A stretch of 64,000 bases of DNA, taken from contig NZ_FMYY01000007.1 of NCBI RefSeq assembly GCF_900101595.1, positions 114,288 to 178,287 of the forward strand. The letters are read 5' to 3'. Of the stretch, positions 1 to 6,588 are shown in pieces; position 1 is the first letter of the stretch, and each line of letters begins with the position of its first letter. The position numbers were made by a program, and so were the translations under genes. This stretch comes from Paenibacillus sp. cl123 (GTDB lineage: Bacteria > Bacillota > Bacilli > Paenibacillales > NBRC-103111). The notes under the pieces were generated by a model. That model was not told the origin of the DNA and searched no databases. It saw only the letters and a list, made by a program, of their open reading frames with translations.

Positions 1-1110
1 GACAGAAGCGGTCTTACCGGCAGCACGCTCACCCGGACGCTTGAAGAGCTGACGGCCCAAGGGCTGATCGCCGAAGCCGGCTTCGGCGAGTCGACAGGCG
101 GGCGCAGGCCGATTCTTTATACGATCAATTCCGATTATGCCTATGTGTTCGGGCTGGATATTTCCCGGATGCACTCCAAATTGATGCTTTTCGATCTGCA
201 GATGAACCGGCTCGAATCGAAGCGCTGGATCATGAACGAGCGCATGACCCCCCAGAAGCTGCTCGGCGAAATTGCGGCTGAAGCGGAAGACATGCTGGCC
301 CGGCGCCATCTCGACCGCTCTCGTGTGCTTGGCCTCGGAATCGGGGCGGTAGGCCCGCTGGACAGGACGACCGGTGCTCTGCTCGATCCGCTGCATTTCC
401 CAGCCCCCGGCTGGAATCAGGTGGCGCTTACGGATTATATGGAGGAGCGGCTCGGCTTCCCCTGCATGCTGGACAACGGCGCCAATGCCGCGCTGATCGC
501 CGAGTCGTGGTCCGTCCGCGAGCGGGATTACCGCCATCTGCTGTATGTGCATGTAGGGGTAGGCATCAGGTCGGCCATGATGACGGGGGGACAGCTCGTC
601 TACGGAGCCGTCGATATGGAAGGCTCGCTTGGCCAGATGATCATTCAAACCGACGGTCCCCGTCTGTGGGGACAGGGCAACTTCGGAGCGCTCGAGTCGT
701 ATGTCTCCATCCATGCCCTGGAGCAGCAGGCGCAGGCCAGGCTGAAGCAGGGCAGAGAGAGCCTTCTTCTGCGCCTCGCGCCGGAGCCGGAGAGCGTCCA
801 ATTCTCCCATCTTCAGCAGGCCTTGCAGGAGAATGATCCGCTGACCGTGGAGCTGTTTACGCAAGCGGCCACTTACTTCGGGATCGGGCTGGCCAACCTG
901 CTCAATATTCTTCACCCCGAGAAGGTGATTCTCGGCGGAGCGCTGATCAGCAGCCATACCGGTTTTTTCCACACGGCCACCCGGACTGCCATTCAGCGAG
1001 CCTATTATTACCCCAAATACCAGGTCGTCTTCAGCCTTGGCTCGCTGGGCGAAGACGCGCTGGCGACCGGAGCGGCTCTGATGGTCATTAACCGGATGAC
1101 CGCCGGTTAG
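1..1110 (+). CDS. ROK-family transcriptional regulator, 5' end outside window
   Basis: The reading frame is open from base 1, so the start lies upstream. The first ~45 codons encode the end of a winged helix (TLTRTLEELTAQGLI) and a wing ending in GGRRP, typical of NagC/XylR repressors. The rest is a ROK sugar-kinase-like domain with LGIGAVGPLD, DNGANAALIAE and ILGGAL motifs. The zinc motif CxCGxxGCxE of this family is replaced by a cysteine-free stretch (GPRLWGQGNFGALES), so it probably binds no structural zinc there. It is presumably a sugar-responsive repressor in the cytoplasm; the ligand cannot be told. The gene ends just before a hairpin and faces the convergent DGQHR genes. Confidence 0.9.
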   Translation, partial: DRSGLTGSTLTRTLEELTAQGLIAEAGFGESTGGRRPILYTINSDYAYVFGLDISRMHSKLMLFDLQMNRLESKRWIMNERMTPQKLLGEIAAEAEDMLARRHLDRSRVLGLGIGAVGPLDRTTGALLDPLHFPAPGWNQVALTDYMEERLGFPCMLDNGANAALIAESWSVRERDYRHLLYVHVGVGIRSAMMTGGQLVYGAVDMEGSLGQMIIQTDGPRLWGQGNFGALESYVSIHALEQQAQARLKQGRESLLLRLAPEPESVQFSHLQQALQENDPLTVELFTQAATYFGIGLANLLNILHPEKVILGGALISSHTGFFHTATRTAIQRAYYYPKYQVVFSLGSLGEDALATGAALMVINRMTAG

Positions 1111-1165
1111 GGCGGCTGGAAGCCTCAGCTGTCTCAGCCACCCCAGATTGGAGCCGAACCTGAAA

Positions 1166-1215
1166 CAAGGCTATCCCGAAGATCGTTGGATCCCGCGGAA
1201 TAGCCTTGATATTTG
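1166..1215 (+). terminator. Hairpin between convergent ROK and DGQHR genes
   Basis: A 9-bp perfect stem, CAAGGCTAT (1166-1174) with ATAGCCTTG (1200-1208), is followed by the T-rich stretch ATATTTGC. It lies between two convergent genes, so it may stop transcription from both sides. The T-tract is weak. Confidence 0.45.
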
Positions 1216-1262
1216 CTTCATTTTGCGTGCTTCATGATTTTACCGCCGCTCCGGTCTTCCGG

Positions 1263-2438
1263 CTACGCCGTCGCTTCATCCTCCGAAGCCCCCGAATCGC
1301 CGTGCAGCTCCTGGAACAACTGAACAAGTCTGCCGTGCTTGCGCAGCGACTTCTCATGAATCAGATTCAGCTTGCCGTTGTCGAGCAGGCCGAACCGTTC
1401 GATCAGCTGCTCATTCCCTTGCGACCAGTCGAAGCCGTCGAAGATGCGCAGGCATGTCGTCCAGTTTTTCGTATACTGCCCGTCCGTGAACAGGAAGCGA
1501 TGCGCGAAAAGTGCGATGCTCTCCTGCATGGCGCGGGCCGAGGAGCTGTACTGCGGCAGTCCCGGCTGCTCCGGCATCAGCGGCAGCAAGGTCGTATAAA
1601 ACTGATGCAATATTTCAATATACATGCTGGGCTCGGACTTGATTTTCCGGGCCAGCTCGTAGGAAGGCTGCATCTTCCCTGTAAACAGCATCGTAGCCGT
1701 CGAATACAACCAGCTGAACGACGTGAAATTTTTGTTGTAGGCAGTCAAATTCGCCCGGCGCTCCACACCTGCTCCCTTGAGGAACATATTGTGGTCGACC
1801 ACTTGCTGAATTACGAGATTAAGCGGATCGATCGAGTCGAACGAATGGCCAAGCTCCTTGCTGACGAGTTGAACCTTCGAGTTGATATCCCCGAACAGCT
1901 GCTTCTCTTCTTCCTCGCTCAGACCGATGTAAATTTGCACCCCGAGCTCGCTCTCCATCAGCTCCAGTCTGCGGCGCTCCAACGCTTCAAGCTGACCGCT
2001 AAGCAGCTCCTCCTCAGTCACCGCTTCCGCGTTTTGCGGATTTTTGCGAATGACGATTTTCAAAGCCGCGAGCTTGCGTTCCAGGCGTCTTGCTTCCTTC
2101 AGCAACTGCTCGTTGACATAGCCAAGCGCCAAAATCCGGTGCTGTCCGTCCAGGATGCTAAGCTTGGAGCCGGGACGCAGCGATAATCCTTCGCTCGTCT
2201 TCGCCAGACTGACCACATCGCGCAGCGACAGCGTCACCGGTCCGAAGAACACGCGGTCCAGCTCTCTTTCCTGCAAATAATTCGCAATCTTGCGGCGCTG
2301 TCCGCTGCTCAGCTTGCGCTGCACCATCGGGTCGATCGTCGTATAGTTAAGCAAATCCTGCACCTGAATAGGGATCGTCGCCAAGCCGAACCGTTCACAG
2401 AACGGATGAATGGTCATATTTAACCGTAAGCCGTCCAT
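1263..2438 (-). CDS. DGQHR-domain protein (DndB-like), second of a pair
   Basis: This 391-residue protein has the signature DGQHR at residues 97-101, followed by ILALGY, and a downstream FGDIN motif. Both are hallmarks of the DGQHR/DndB family, which has a ParB-like fold. DndB is best known as the regulator of the DNA phosphorothioation operon dndBCDE. No dndC, dndD or dndE is visible here, so a role in DNA modification is not supported by context. Its start shares one base with the upstream gene's stop (TAATG), so the two are translationally coupled. It is distantly similar to its neighbour: same length, same motif order. Confidence 0.8.
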   Translation of the reverse strand: MDGLRLNMTIHPFCERFGLATIPIQVQDLLNYTTIDPMVQRKLSSGQRRKIANYLQERELDRVFFGPVTLSLRDVVSLAKTSEGLSLRPGSKLSILDGQHRILALGYVNEQLLKEARRLERKLAALKIVIRKNPQNAEAVTEEELLSGQLEALERRRLELMESELGVQIYIGLSEEEEKQLFGDINSKVQLVSKELGHSFDSIDPLNLVIQQVVDHNMFLKGAGVERRANLTAYNKNFTSFSWLYSTATMLFTGKMQPSYELARKIKSEPSMYIEILHQFYTTLLPLMPEQPGLPQYSSSARAMQESIALFAHRFLFTDGQYTKNWTTCLRIFDGFDWSQGNEQLIERFGLLDNGKLNLIHEKSLRKHGRLVQLFQELHGDSGASEDEATA

Positions 2439-3613
2439 TAACCGACATCCTCCTTCTCTTGCAGCTCATCCTGCAGCTCATCCATCATATCCGACTCCCG
2501 GATCAGGAAAAGATGATGCTCCTCATAGAATCCCTTGACATACTGGTAGGCCTTCATAATGCGCGAGCGTCTCGGCAAACGATCCTTCTCGTCGCCCGCA
2601 TAGATCCCGTTCCAATCCAGATGCGGCAAAATATGCAGCGCATAATCCAGCGCATACCGGTTGAAGCTTCCGCTCTTGGTCGCCTCGCCGTGGAAGAACA
2701 TCGCCAGCGCAATCTGCAGGTTCTCCGACCAGCAGAGCTCTCCCTTCTCGGGAGCGGGGAGAAAGCGCAGCAGCCCCTCGAAATAATGGGAGGCTATCTC
2801 CATCTGCGACTCGATATCTTTTTCTTCGAAGTAATAACTATTTCCGCGCGACGCAGATTTCAGCCGTCCTTCTGTGAGCCCGATCAATATTTCAATTAAC
2901 AGATGATAAGAGAACAAGTATTCAGGACCCTTACCCCGTTCCGTATACATATCGACGGGAATCTGTTTCATCACCGGGGCTTCCTCTACCAGCCGGGTAG
3001 CCAGCACATGGTAGAAGCGCCGCTGCTCGCGCAGCACGGCTAGGTTGCCGCCGATCTTGCGGGGCAGCTTATTAATATCCGAGAACAGCTGACGCTCCTG
3101 TCTGGCGTTAATATCCAGATAAATCATCGTCGACATCGGAAATTGATACAGCTTGCTCAGCTTTTTGCCGATTTCCTCCATACGGTCGTACTCCCGGCGG
3201 TCCTTAGCCCGCGCCATGGCGCTTTGCAGCGTCTCCATCAGGCGTCTGAACGCCGCCAGACGATGCTGGCCGTCCACAACATACAGCTTCTCGATCGCCT
3301 GCAGACGGTAAGTCCCTGACCCGTGGTCATATTCGCCGGCTCCGCGCGCAGACAAAATCAGTCCCGGAAAATAGATGCCCTGCCCATGATCCAGATACAG
3401 CATAATGTAATCCATCATCCGTGACAAATTTTGAGGAACGATCGCTCTTTGTACCTCCAGGTCAACTTCATAGATAGCAAACAGCTTGCTCATCGGCAGT
3501 GTCGTAGACAACGTCGCTTGACCGAATGTCCTAGAAAGCGCTCCCGGAATTTCGATAAAAGACGCGGCCTTTTGAACCGACAGCAATTCGGATAAGGATG
3601 AGATTTGATCCAT
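2438..3613 (-). CDS. DGQHR-domain protein (DndB-like), first of a pair
   Basis: This 391-residue protein has VVDGQHRLAAF with DGQHR at residues 114-118, a FSDIN motif about 70 residues later, and a helical C-terminal half. The start at 3613 has a strong AGGAGG site 11 bases upstream. It is the first gene of a two-gene operon with the other DGQHR protein. Pairs like this may form a heteromer; that is inference. The family's biochemical role outside phosphorothioation clusters is not settled, and no modification or restriction partner lies within the visible host segment. Confidence 0.8.
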   Translation of the reverse strand: MDQISSLSELLSVQKAASFIEIPGALSRTFGQATLSTTLPMSKLFAIYEVDLEVQRAIVPQNLSRMMDYIMLYLDHGQGIYFPGLILSARGAGEYDHGSGTYRLQAIEKLYVVDGQHRLAAFRRLMETLQSAMARAKDRREYDRMEEIGKKLSKLYQFPMSTMIYLDINARQERQLFSDINKLPRKIGGNLAVLREQRRFYHVLATRLVEEAPVMKQIPVDMYTERGKGPEYLFSYHLLIEILIGLTEGRLKSASRGNSYYFEEKDIESQMEIASHYFEGLLRFLPAPEKGELCWSENLQIALAMFFHGEATKSGSFNRYALDYALHILPHLDWNGIYAGDEKDRLPRRSRIMKAYQYVKGFYEEHHLFLIRESDMMDELQDELQEKEDVG

Positions 3614-3944
3614 GATTAAATTGAATTCCTCCTAACTGAGAAAAATAGGTTCATATACTCCCAGTATACACTTATTATTCCACAAACATTCAAGCTCGTC
3701 CTTTATTTTCTTTCTTGTTTTTTTACAATCTATCGAATGATTTTTCTTGAATTATCCCCTCAGGTGGGGGAACTTGCTTCCGAAGCCAGCCCGGGTAAAT
3801 GACAGGAGAGGCGAGCAGGCAAATATCTCGGCCGGACCGGACGGCCCCGCCAAGCAGCGAGCAGTGCCCTTGCCCCACCGGCCCCTTCTCCGCAGGCTCT
3901 TGCATGGAGCGCTGGTGTTTGGGGACATTAGATAGGTTTCCGGG
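3614..3944. other. Intergenic region upstream of the DGQHR pair
   Basis: No convincing gene is visible. On the minus strand a weak sigma-A-like promoter can be proposed for the DGQHR operon (TTGAAT, 19-bp spacer, TATACT, about 55 bases before the 3613 start). The GC-rich part at 3760-3930 carries short overlapping frames on both strands with no ribosome-binding sites or recognisable products. An undetected RNA cannot be excluded. Confidence 0.4.
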
Positions 3945-3992
3945 CAAAAAGAAGCCTTCAAGCCCACTTTAGCGGTGGTTTTGAAGGCTTCT
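3945..3992 (-). terminator. Rho-independent terminator of the siderophore-binding gene
   Basis: An 11-bp stem pairs AGAAGCCTTCA (3950-3960) with TGAAGGCTTCT (3982-3992). On the minus strand it is followed directly by TTTTTG, 17 bases after the lipoprotein stop. The other strand has TCGTTTTT, so it could work both ways. Confidence 0.8.
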
Positions 3993-4008
3993 TCGTTTTT
4001 AAGCTTCC

Positions 4009-4989
4009 CTACTTAATAACGCTTTTCAACACATCGTCAATCATCTGGGTATTGGCTATGGTCCCTGTGTACAGCCAGCTTTTCTCGAGTCCGAACTCAT
4101 AGATCTGTCCGTTTTTTACAGCCGGGATATTTTTCCACAGGGGACGCTGCAGCTCTTCGGAGGCATCTTTTCCGTTGCTGTTGACCAAGAAAATATAGTC
4201 GACATCCATTTCCGCCAATTTCTCCAGCGAGATCGCATTCCAGTTATTGTTGCTGGTGCTTGTGATCTCCTTCACCACGGCCGGAACCGTAAAACCCAGG
4301 TCTTTGTAGAGAACATCACCGCTGGACATCTTCTCGTTCACGACATAGAAGTTTTTCTTGCTGTGCCAGACCGCTACCGCCGACTTGGTGCCGATCGCTT
4401 TCTGAAGCTTTTCTTTCGCTTCCTTGACCTTAGCTTCATACGTATCAAGCGCCTGCTTGGCTTCAGCGCTTTTGTTCAGCACTTTGCCGATTTCAAGCAG
4501 CTCCTGCCGCCAATCGTTATTCTTGTCCATGCCTACCGTATACGTCGGCGCGATCTTGGCGTATTGGGCGTACTTATCACCGGCGACGGTCTCGGCGGAA
4601 TCGATCAGAAGCAGATCCGGCTGGAAGCTGGTGACCACTTCGAAGGGCAGGTCGGAAGGAATCAAGGGAACGTCCTTCAAGGCATCCTGCAGGTAGAACT
4701 GCACATTCGATTGTTTAACTGACCATTGAGCGACCGGCTTTACCCCGAGTGCGACCAGATGGTCCTCCAAGTAAGAGGCGATAATCCGCTGCGGCTTGGC
4801 AGGAACCTTCACTTCATGCCCAAGCCCGTCCTTCAGAACGCGCTCAGCTGCGGCAGGCTCGGCGGCCTGCTGGCCGGCCGGAGGCTGGCTTTCCTGGGTG
4901 GCGCCCGAATTCGTTCCGCATGCGCCAAGCAGCAAGGTAAGGCTTAGCAGCAAAGTTAGTACGGTAAATGATGTTGTACGGCTTTTCAT
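4009..4989 (-). CDS. Siderophore ABC transporter substrate-binding lipoprotein
   Basis: The start at 4989 is chosen because AAGGGG lies 8 bases upstream and because the first 24 residues form a lipoprotein signal: MKSR, a leucine-rich core, and lipobox LLGAC with Cys24. The mature part, about 300 residues, is a class III periplasmic binding fold (FecB/FhuD/BtuF type): KVPAKPQRIIAS, then an LGVKPVA turn and FQPDLLLID. It should be anchored outside the membrane and deliver a ferric siderophore to an ABC permease not seen here. A Fur box lies directly upstream. The frame is continuous with the AraC-type regulator before it, with no stop codon between. Confidence 0.85.
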   Translation of the reverse strand: MKSRTTSFTVLTLLLSLTLLLGACGTNSGATQESQPPAGQQAAEPAAAERVLKDGLGHEVKVPAKPQRIIASYLEDHLVALGVKPVAQWSVKQSNVQFYLQDALKDVPLIPSDLPFEVVTSFQPDLLLIDSAETVAGDKYAQYAKIAPTYTVGMDKNNDWRQELLEIGKVLNKSAEAKQALDTYEAKVKEAKEKLQKAIGTKSAVAVWHSKKNFYVVNEKMSSGDVLYKDLGFTVPAVVKEITSTSNNNWNAISLEKLAEMDVDYIFLVNSNGKDASEELQRPLWKNIPAVKNGQIYEFGLEKSWLYTGTIANTQMIDDVLKSVIK

Positions 4990-5961
4990 GGTAGATGCCC
5001 CTTCACACTTTTGTTGATAATGATTATCATCCTCGTCAACAGTATAGGGGCGAACCCTTCGCACCGCAATAGAGCTTCTGGCCATAACCGATGGAGGATA
5101 CGGACGATCCTGCTCATGCGCATTCTGCTGCTTGTATTGAACAGGGGTGATGCCAGTAAACTTCTTGAACATCCGGCTGAAGTAGTACCGGTCCTGAAAG
5201 CCGACCTCCGCTGCAATCTGCAGCAAGGAAGCATCCGTACACAGCAGCATTTCCTTGGCTTTATCGATGCGGTGCCGGATGAGATAGTCGATGGGGCTGC
5301 AGCCTGTCCGGCTTTTAAACATCCTCGACAGGTGCCGGGGACTGCTGTCCAGCAATCGGGCCAGCTCCTCCAAGGTCAGAGGCTCCGCATAGTGCTCATG
5401 GATATAGCGGATCGCCTGGGCTGCGGCATCCGCCTTCACCAGCGGGACCTTCTGCTCGTGGAGCTGGCGCATCAGTTCATAGATGAACTGATGAAACAAA
5501 GCCTTCACATGCAGACGCTCCAGCCCTGCCTGCCGATGCCAATCGCGGTCCATCAGCTCTAGCTGGCGGAACAACGACAGCGGATGCCGGGGAGCAAACC
5601 CGAACTGGCTCTGAAACGGATTGCACCGTTCCATAAGGCGATGCAGCTCGGGAACCCGCACAGGGGGCAGCACCGCTTTGTAAAAAATCAAATAGTATTC
5701 GAATCGCTCCTTTTCTGCGGCAATATCCAGACAAAAGCCCTTCCCCGCATGCAGAACATGGAACTTCTTCGCCGCATATTCCGTCCCGTCCAGCGAGATC
5801 CGAGCCTCGCCGTTCACCGCGAACAGAAAAGCGCTGGCCGGCAGCCGGTAGGAAAGAAGCGTTTCCCTGGGCAGCAATGTTCCAAGGCGGACATCCAGCA
5901 CCTTGTGCGAAGCGTAGGCCCATAAGCGGGCTTGCTCATCTATATTGAAGTCGTTATCCAT
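4009..5961 (-). CDS. AraC-family regulator, reading frame open into the siderophore-binding lipoprotein
   Basis: The start at 5961 follows GGAGGAAACG; the frame could open at 6048, but that would translate through a Fur box. Residues ~1-150 form a cupin-like sensor domain. Residues ~185-285 form a two-HTH AraC domain (TLEELARLLDSSPRHLSRMFK, cut here to its start TLEELARLLD, then ITPVQYK). About 50 low-complexity codons follow, one stretch covering a Fur box, then the lipoprotein. Known Btr-type regulators fuse AraC to a binding protein without a signal peptide. Here the signal peptide, Fur box and separate ribosome site suggest two translation units sharing one frame. If the frame is read through, a 650-residue membrane-inserted fusion would result. 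It likely activates siderophore uptake. Confidence 0.75.
   Translation of the reverse strand: MDNDFNIDEQARLWAYASHKVLDVRLGTLLPRETLLSYRLPASAFLFAVNGEARISLDGTEYAAKKFHVLHAGKGFCLDIAAEKERFEYYLIFYKAVLPPVRVPELHRLMERCNPFQSQFGFAPRHPLSLFRQLELMDRDWHRQAGLERLHVKALFHQFIYELMRQLHEQKVPLVKADAAAQAIRYIHEHYAEPLTLEELARLLDSSPRHLSRMFKSRTGCSPIDYLIRHRIDKAKEMLLCTDASLLQIAAEVGFQDRYYFSRMFKKFTGITPVQYKQQNAHEQDRPYPPSVMARSSIAVRRVRPYTVDEDDNHYQQKCEGASTMKSRTTSFTVLTLLLSLTLLLGACGTNSGATQESQPPAGQQAAEPAAAERVLKDGLGHEVKVPAKPQRIIASYLEDHLVALGVKPVAQWSVKQSNVQFYLQDALKDVPLIPSDLPFEVVTSFQPDLLLIDSAETVAGDKYAQYAKIAPTYTVGMDKNNDWRQELLEIGKVLNKSAEAKQALDTYEAKVKEAKEKLQKAIGTKSAVAVWHSKKNFYVVNEKMSSGDVLYKDLGFTVPAVVKEITSTSNNNWNAISLEKLAEMDVDYIFLVNSNGKDASEELQRPLWKNIPAVKNGQIYEFGLEKSWLYTGTIANTQMIDDVLKSVIK
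5015..5033 (-). promoter_or_regulatory. Fur box upstream of the lipoprotein
   Basis: TGATAATGATTATCATC matches the consensus Fur operator core GATAATGATTATC and lies 26 bases before the 4989 start. It indicates iron repression of the lipoprotein from its own promoter, even though it sits in the open AraC frame. Confidence 0.85.
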
Positions 5962-5998
5962 CGTTTCCTCCCTGAACTTCCTAAAATGCCCGCTTTTC

Positions 5999-6018
5999 TG
6001 AGAATGATTATCATTTAT
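5999..6018 (-). promoter_or_regulatory. Fur box upstream of the AraC-type regulator
   Basis: TGAGAATGATTATCATTTAT matches the Fur consensus and lies about 40 bases before the 5961 start, so the regulator is also predicted to be iron-repressed. Confidence 0.8.
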
Positions 6019-6105
6019 TATTTTATAGGAAAAGGCATCCGGCTTCAACCGGAAACAGCTCCCCCGTGTTATTCTGCTGTTCGCCAGGGGCCTTAACGGC
6101 CAAAT

Positions 6106-6153
6106 AGCCTTCCCGCCGCTCGTCTCCCGAAGGAGGAGAGCGCCAAGAAGGCT
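6106..6153 (-). terminator. Long imperfect hairpin after the broken response-regulator gene
   Basis: AGCCTTC (6106-6112) pairs with GAAGGCT (6147-6153), with further inner pairing. It lies just downstream of the response-regulator stop on the minus strand. The following ATTTGG is a poor T-tract, so terminator activity is uncertain. Confidence 0.35.
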
Positions 6154-6189
6154 GAATTGTGGTCAGTCGCCGAGTAGCTTTGGTCTGGA

Positions 6190-6283
6190 TCAGATCGTTA
6201 GTTCCCCAAGCTTGATTAATTCCACCACCGCTTGCGAACGTCCTTTTACATTCAGTTTCTGCATGACGTTGGAGATATGTTTT
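6190..6283 (-). pseudogene. 3' remnant of a LuxR/NarL-type response regulator (inferred attB gene)
   Basis: On the minus strand the frame ending at stop 6190-6192 reads KHISNVMQKLNVKGRSQAVV followed by ELIKLGELTI. This is the recognition helix and C-terminus of a NarL/FixJ-type DNA-binding domain. Upstream of KHIS an in-frame stop occurs, because the sequence switches to phage DNA inside the 78-bp att repeat. The N-terminal ~200 residues should lie at the far prophage border outside this window. The gene is split by integration. Confidence 0.75.
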
Positions 6284-6343
6284 CAAGTACGCAAACGTCA
6301 TAAGTATGTCTGCAAGCGTGCTTGTCCCTCATGATTAATATCA
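6266..6343. repeat. 78-bp att-type direct repeat, host-border copy
   Basis: This is identical base for base to 30577-30654. It includes the last 14 codons and stop of the serine integrase plus about 30 bases downstream. Beyond its low-coordinate end lies host DNA (the response-regulator 3' end), so it behaves as an integrase-side phage arm joined to host DNA. Confidence 0.9.
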
Positions 6344-6573
6344 CTCGCTTGCCCCTGGAAAGCCCGAGTCACCCCTGTCAAGGTGTTGCTGCTGATCCCG
6401 GTGTAAAGGATAGTTTCCGCCGACTCGTCCGTGCCGATCGTCACCAGATTCGGCGCTGGCGGCAGCAGCGAGGCATTAACCACAGGAACGGTCGTCTGTG
6501 TCGCATTAATACCAGATGGCAATTCTGTTTGCGGTGAATTTACAACCGCGCTATACATAGGTAATTGAGCCAT
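6298..6573 (-). pseudogene. Truncated tail-fibre gene fused to integrase C-terminal codons
   Basis: The first 77 codons (MAQLPMYSAVVNSPQTEL..., later TIGTDESAETILYTG and TGVTRAFQG) are the N-terminal domain of a Paenibacillus-type phage tail fibre. These proteins normally continue for several hundred residues. At codon 78 the frame enters the att repeat and ends with DINHEGQARLQTYL, exactly the C-terminus of the serine integrase at 30609. The chimaera marks a deletion joint. The missing C-terminal part is probably of the kind encoded at 61031-64000. Confidence 0.75.
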
Positions 6574-6588
6574 ATGATCCTACCTTTC

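Noticed and set aside
1206..2186. Long plus-strand frame opposite the DGQHR gene
   Set aside because: It is antisense to a well-supported gene, has no ribosome site and no recognisable domain.
1263..3613. A complete DNA phosphorothioation (dnd) cluster
   Set aside because: Only DndB-like genes are present; the flanking genes are a ROK regulator and iron uptake.
3723..3967. Short overlapping frames on both strands in the host intergenic region
   Set aside because: Low-complexity Pro/Gly/Arg-rich products, no starts with ribosome sites, partly spanning a terminator.
5011..5562. Plus-strand frame opposite the AraC gene
   Set aside because: Shadow of the GC-rich AraC coding strand.
6023..6301. 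Minus-strand frame across the att border
   Set aside because: It reads the wrong frame of the response-regulator remnant and has no own start signal.
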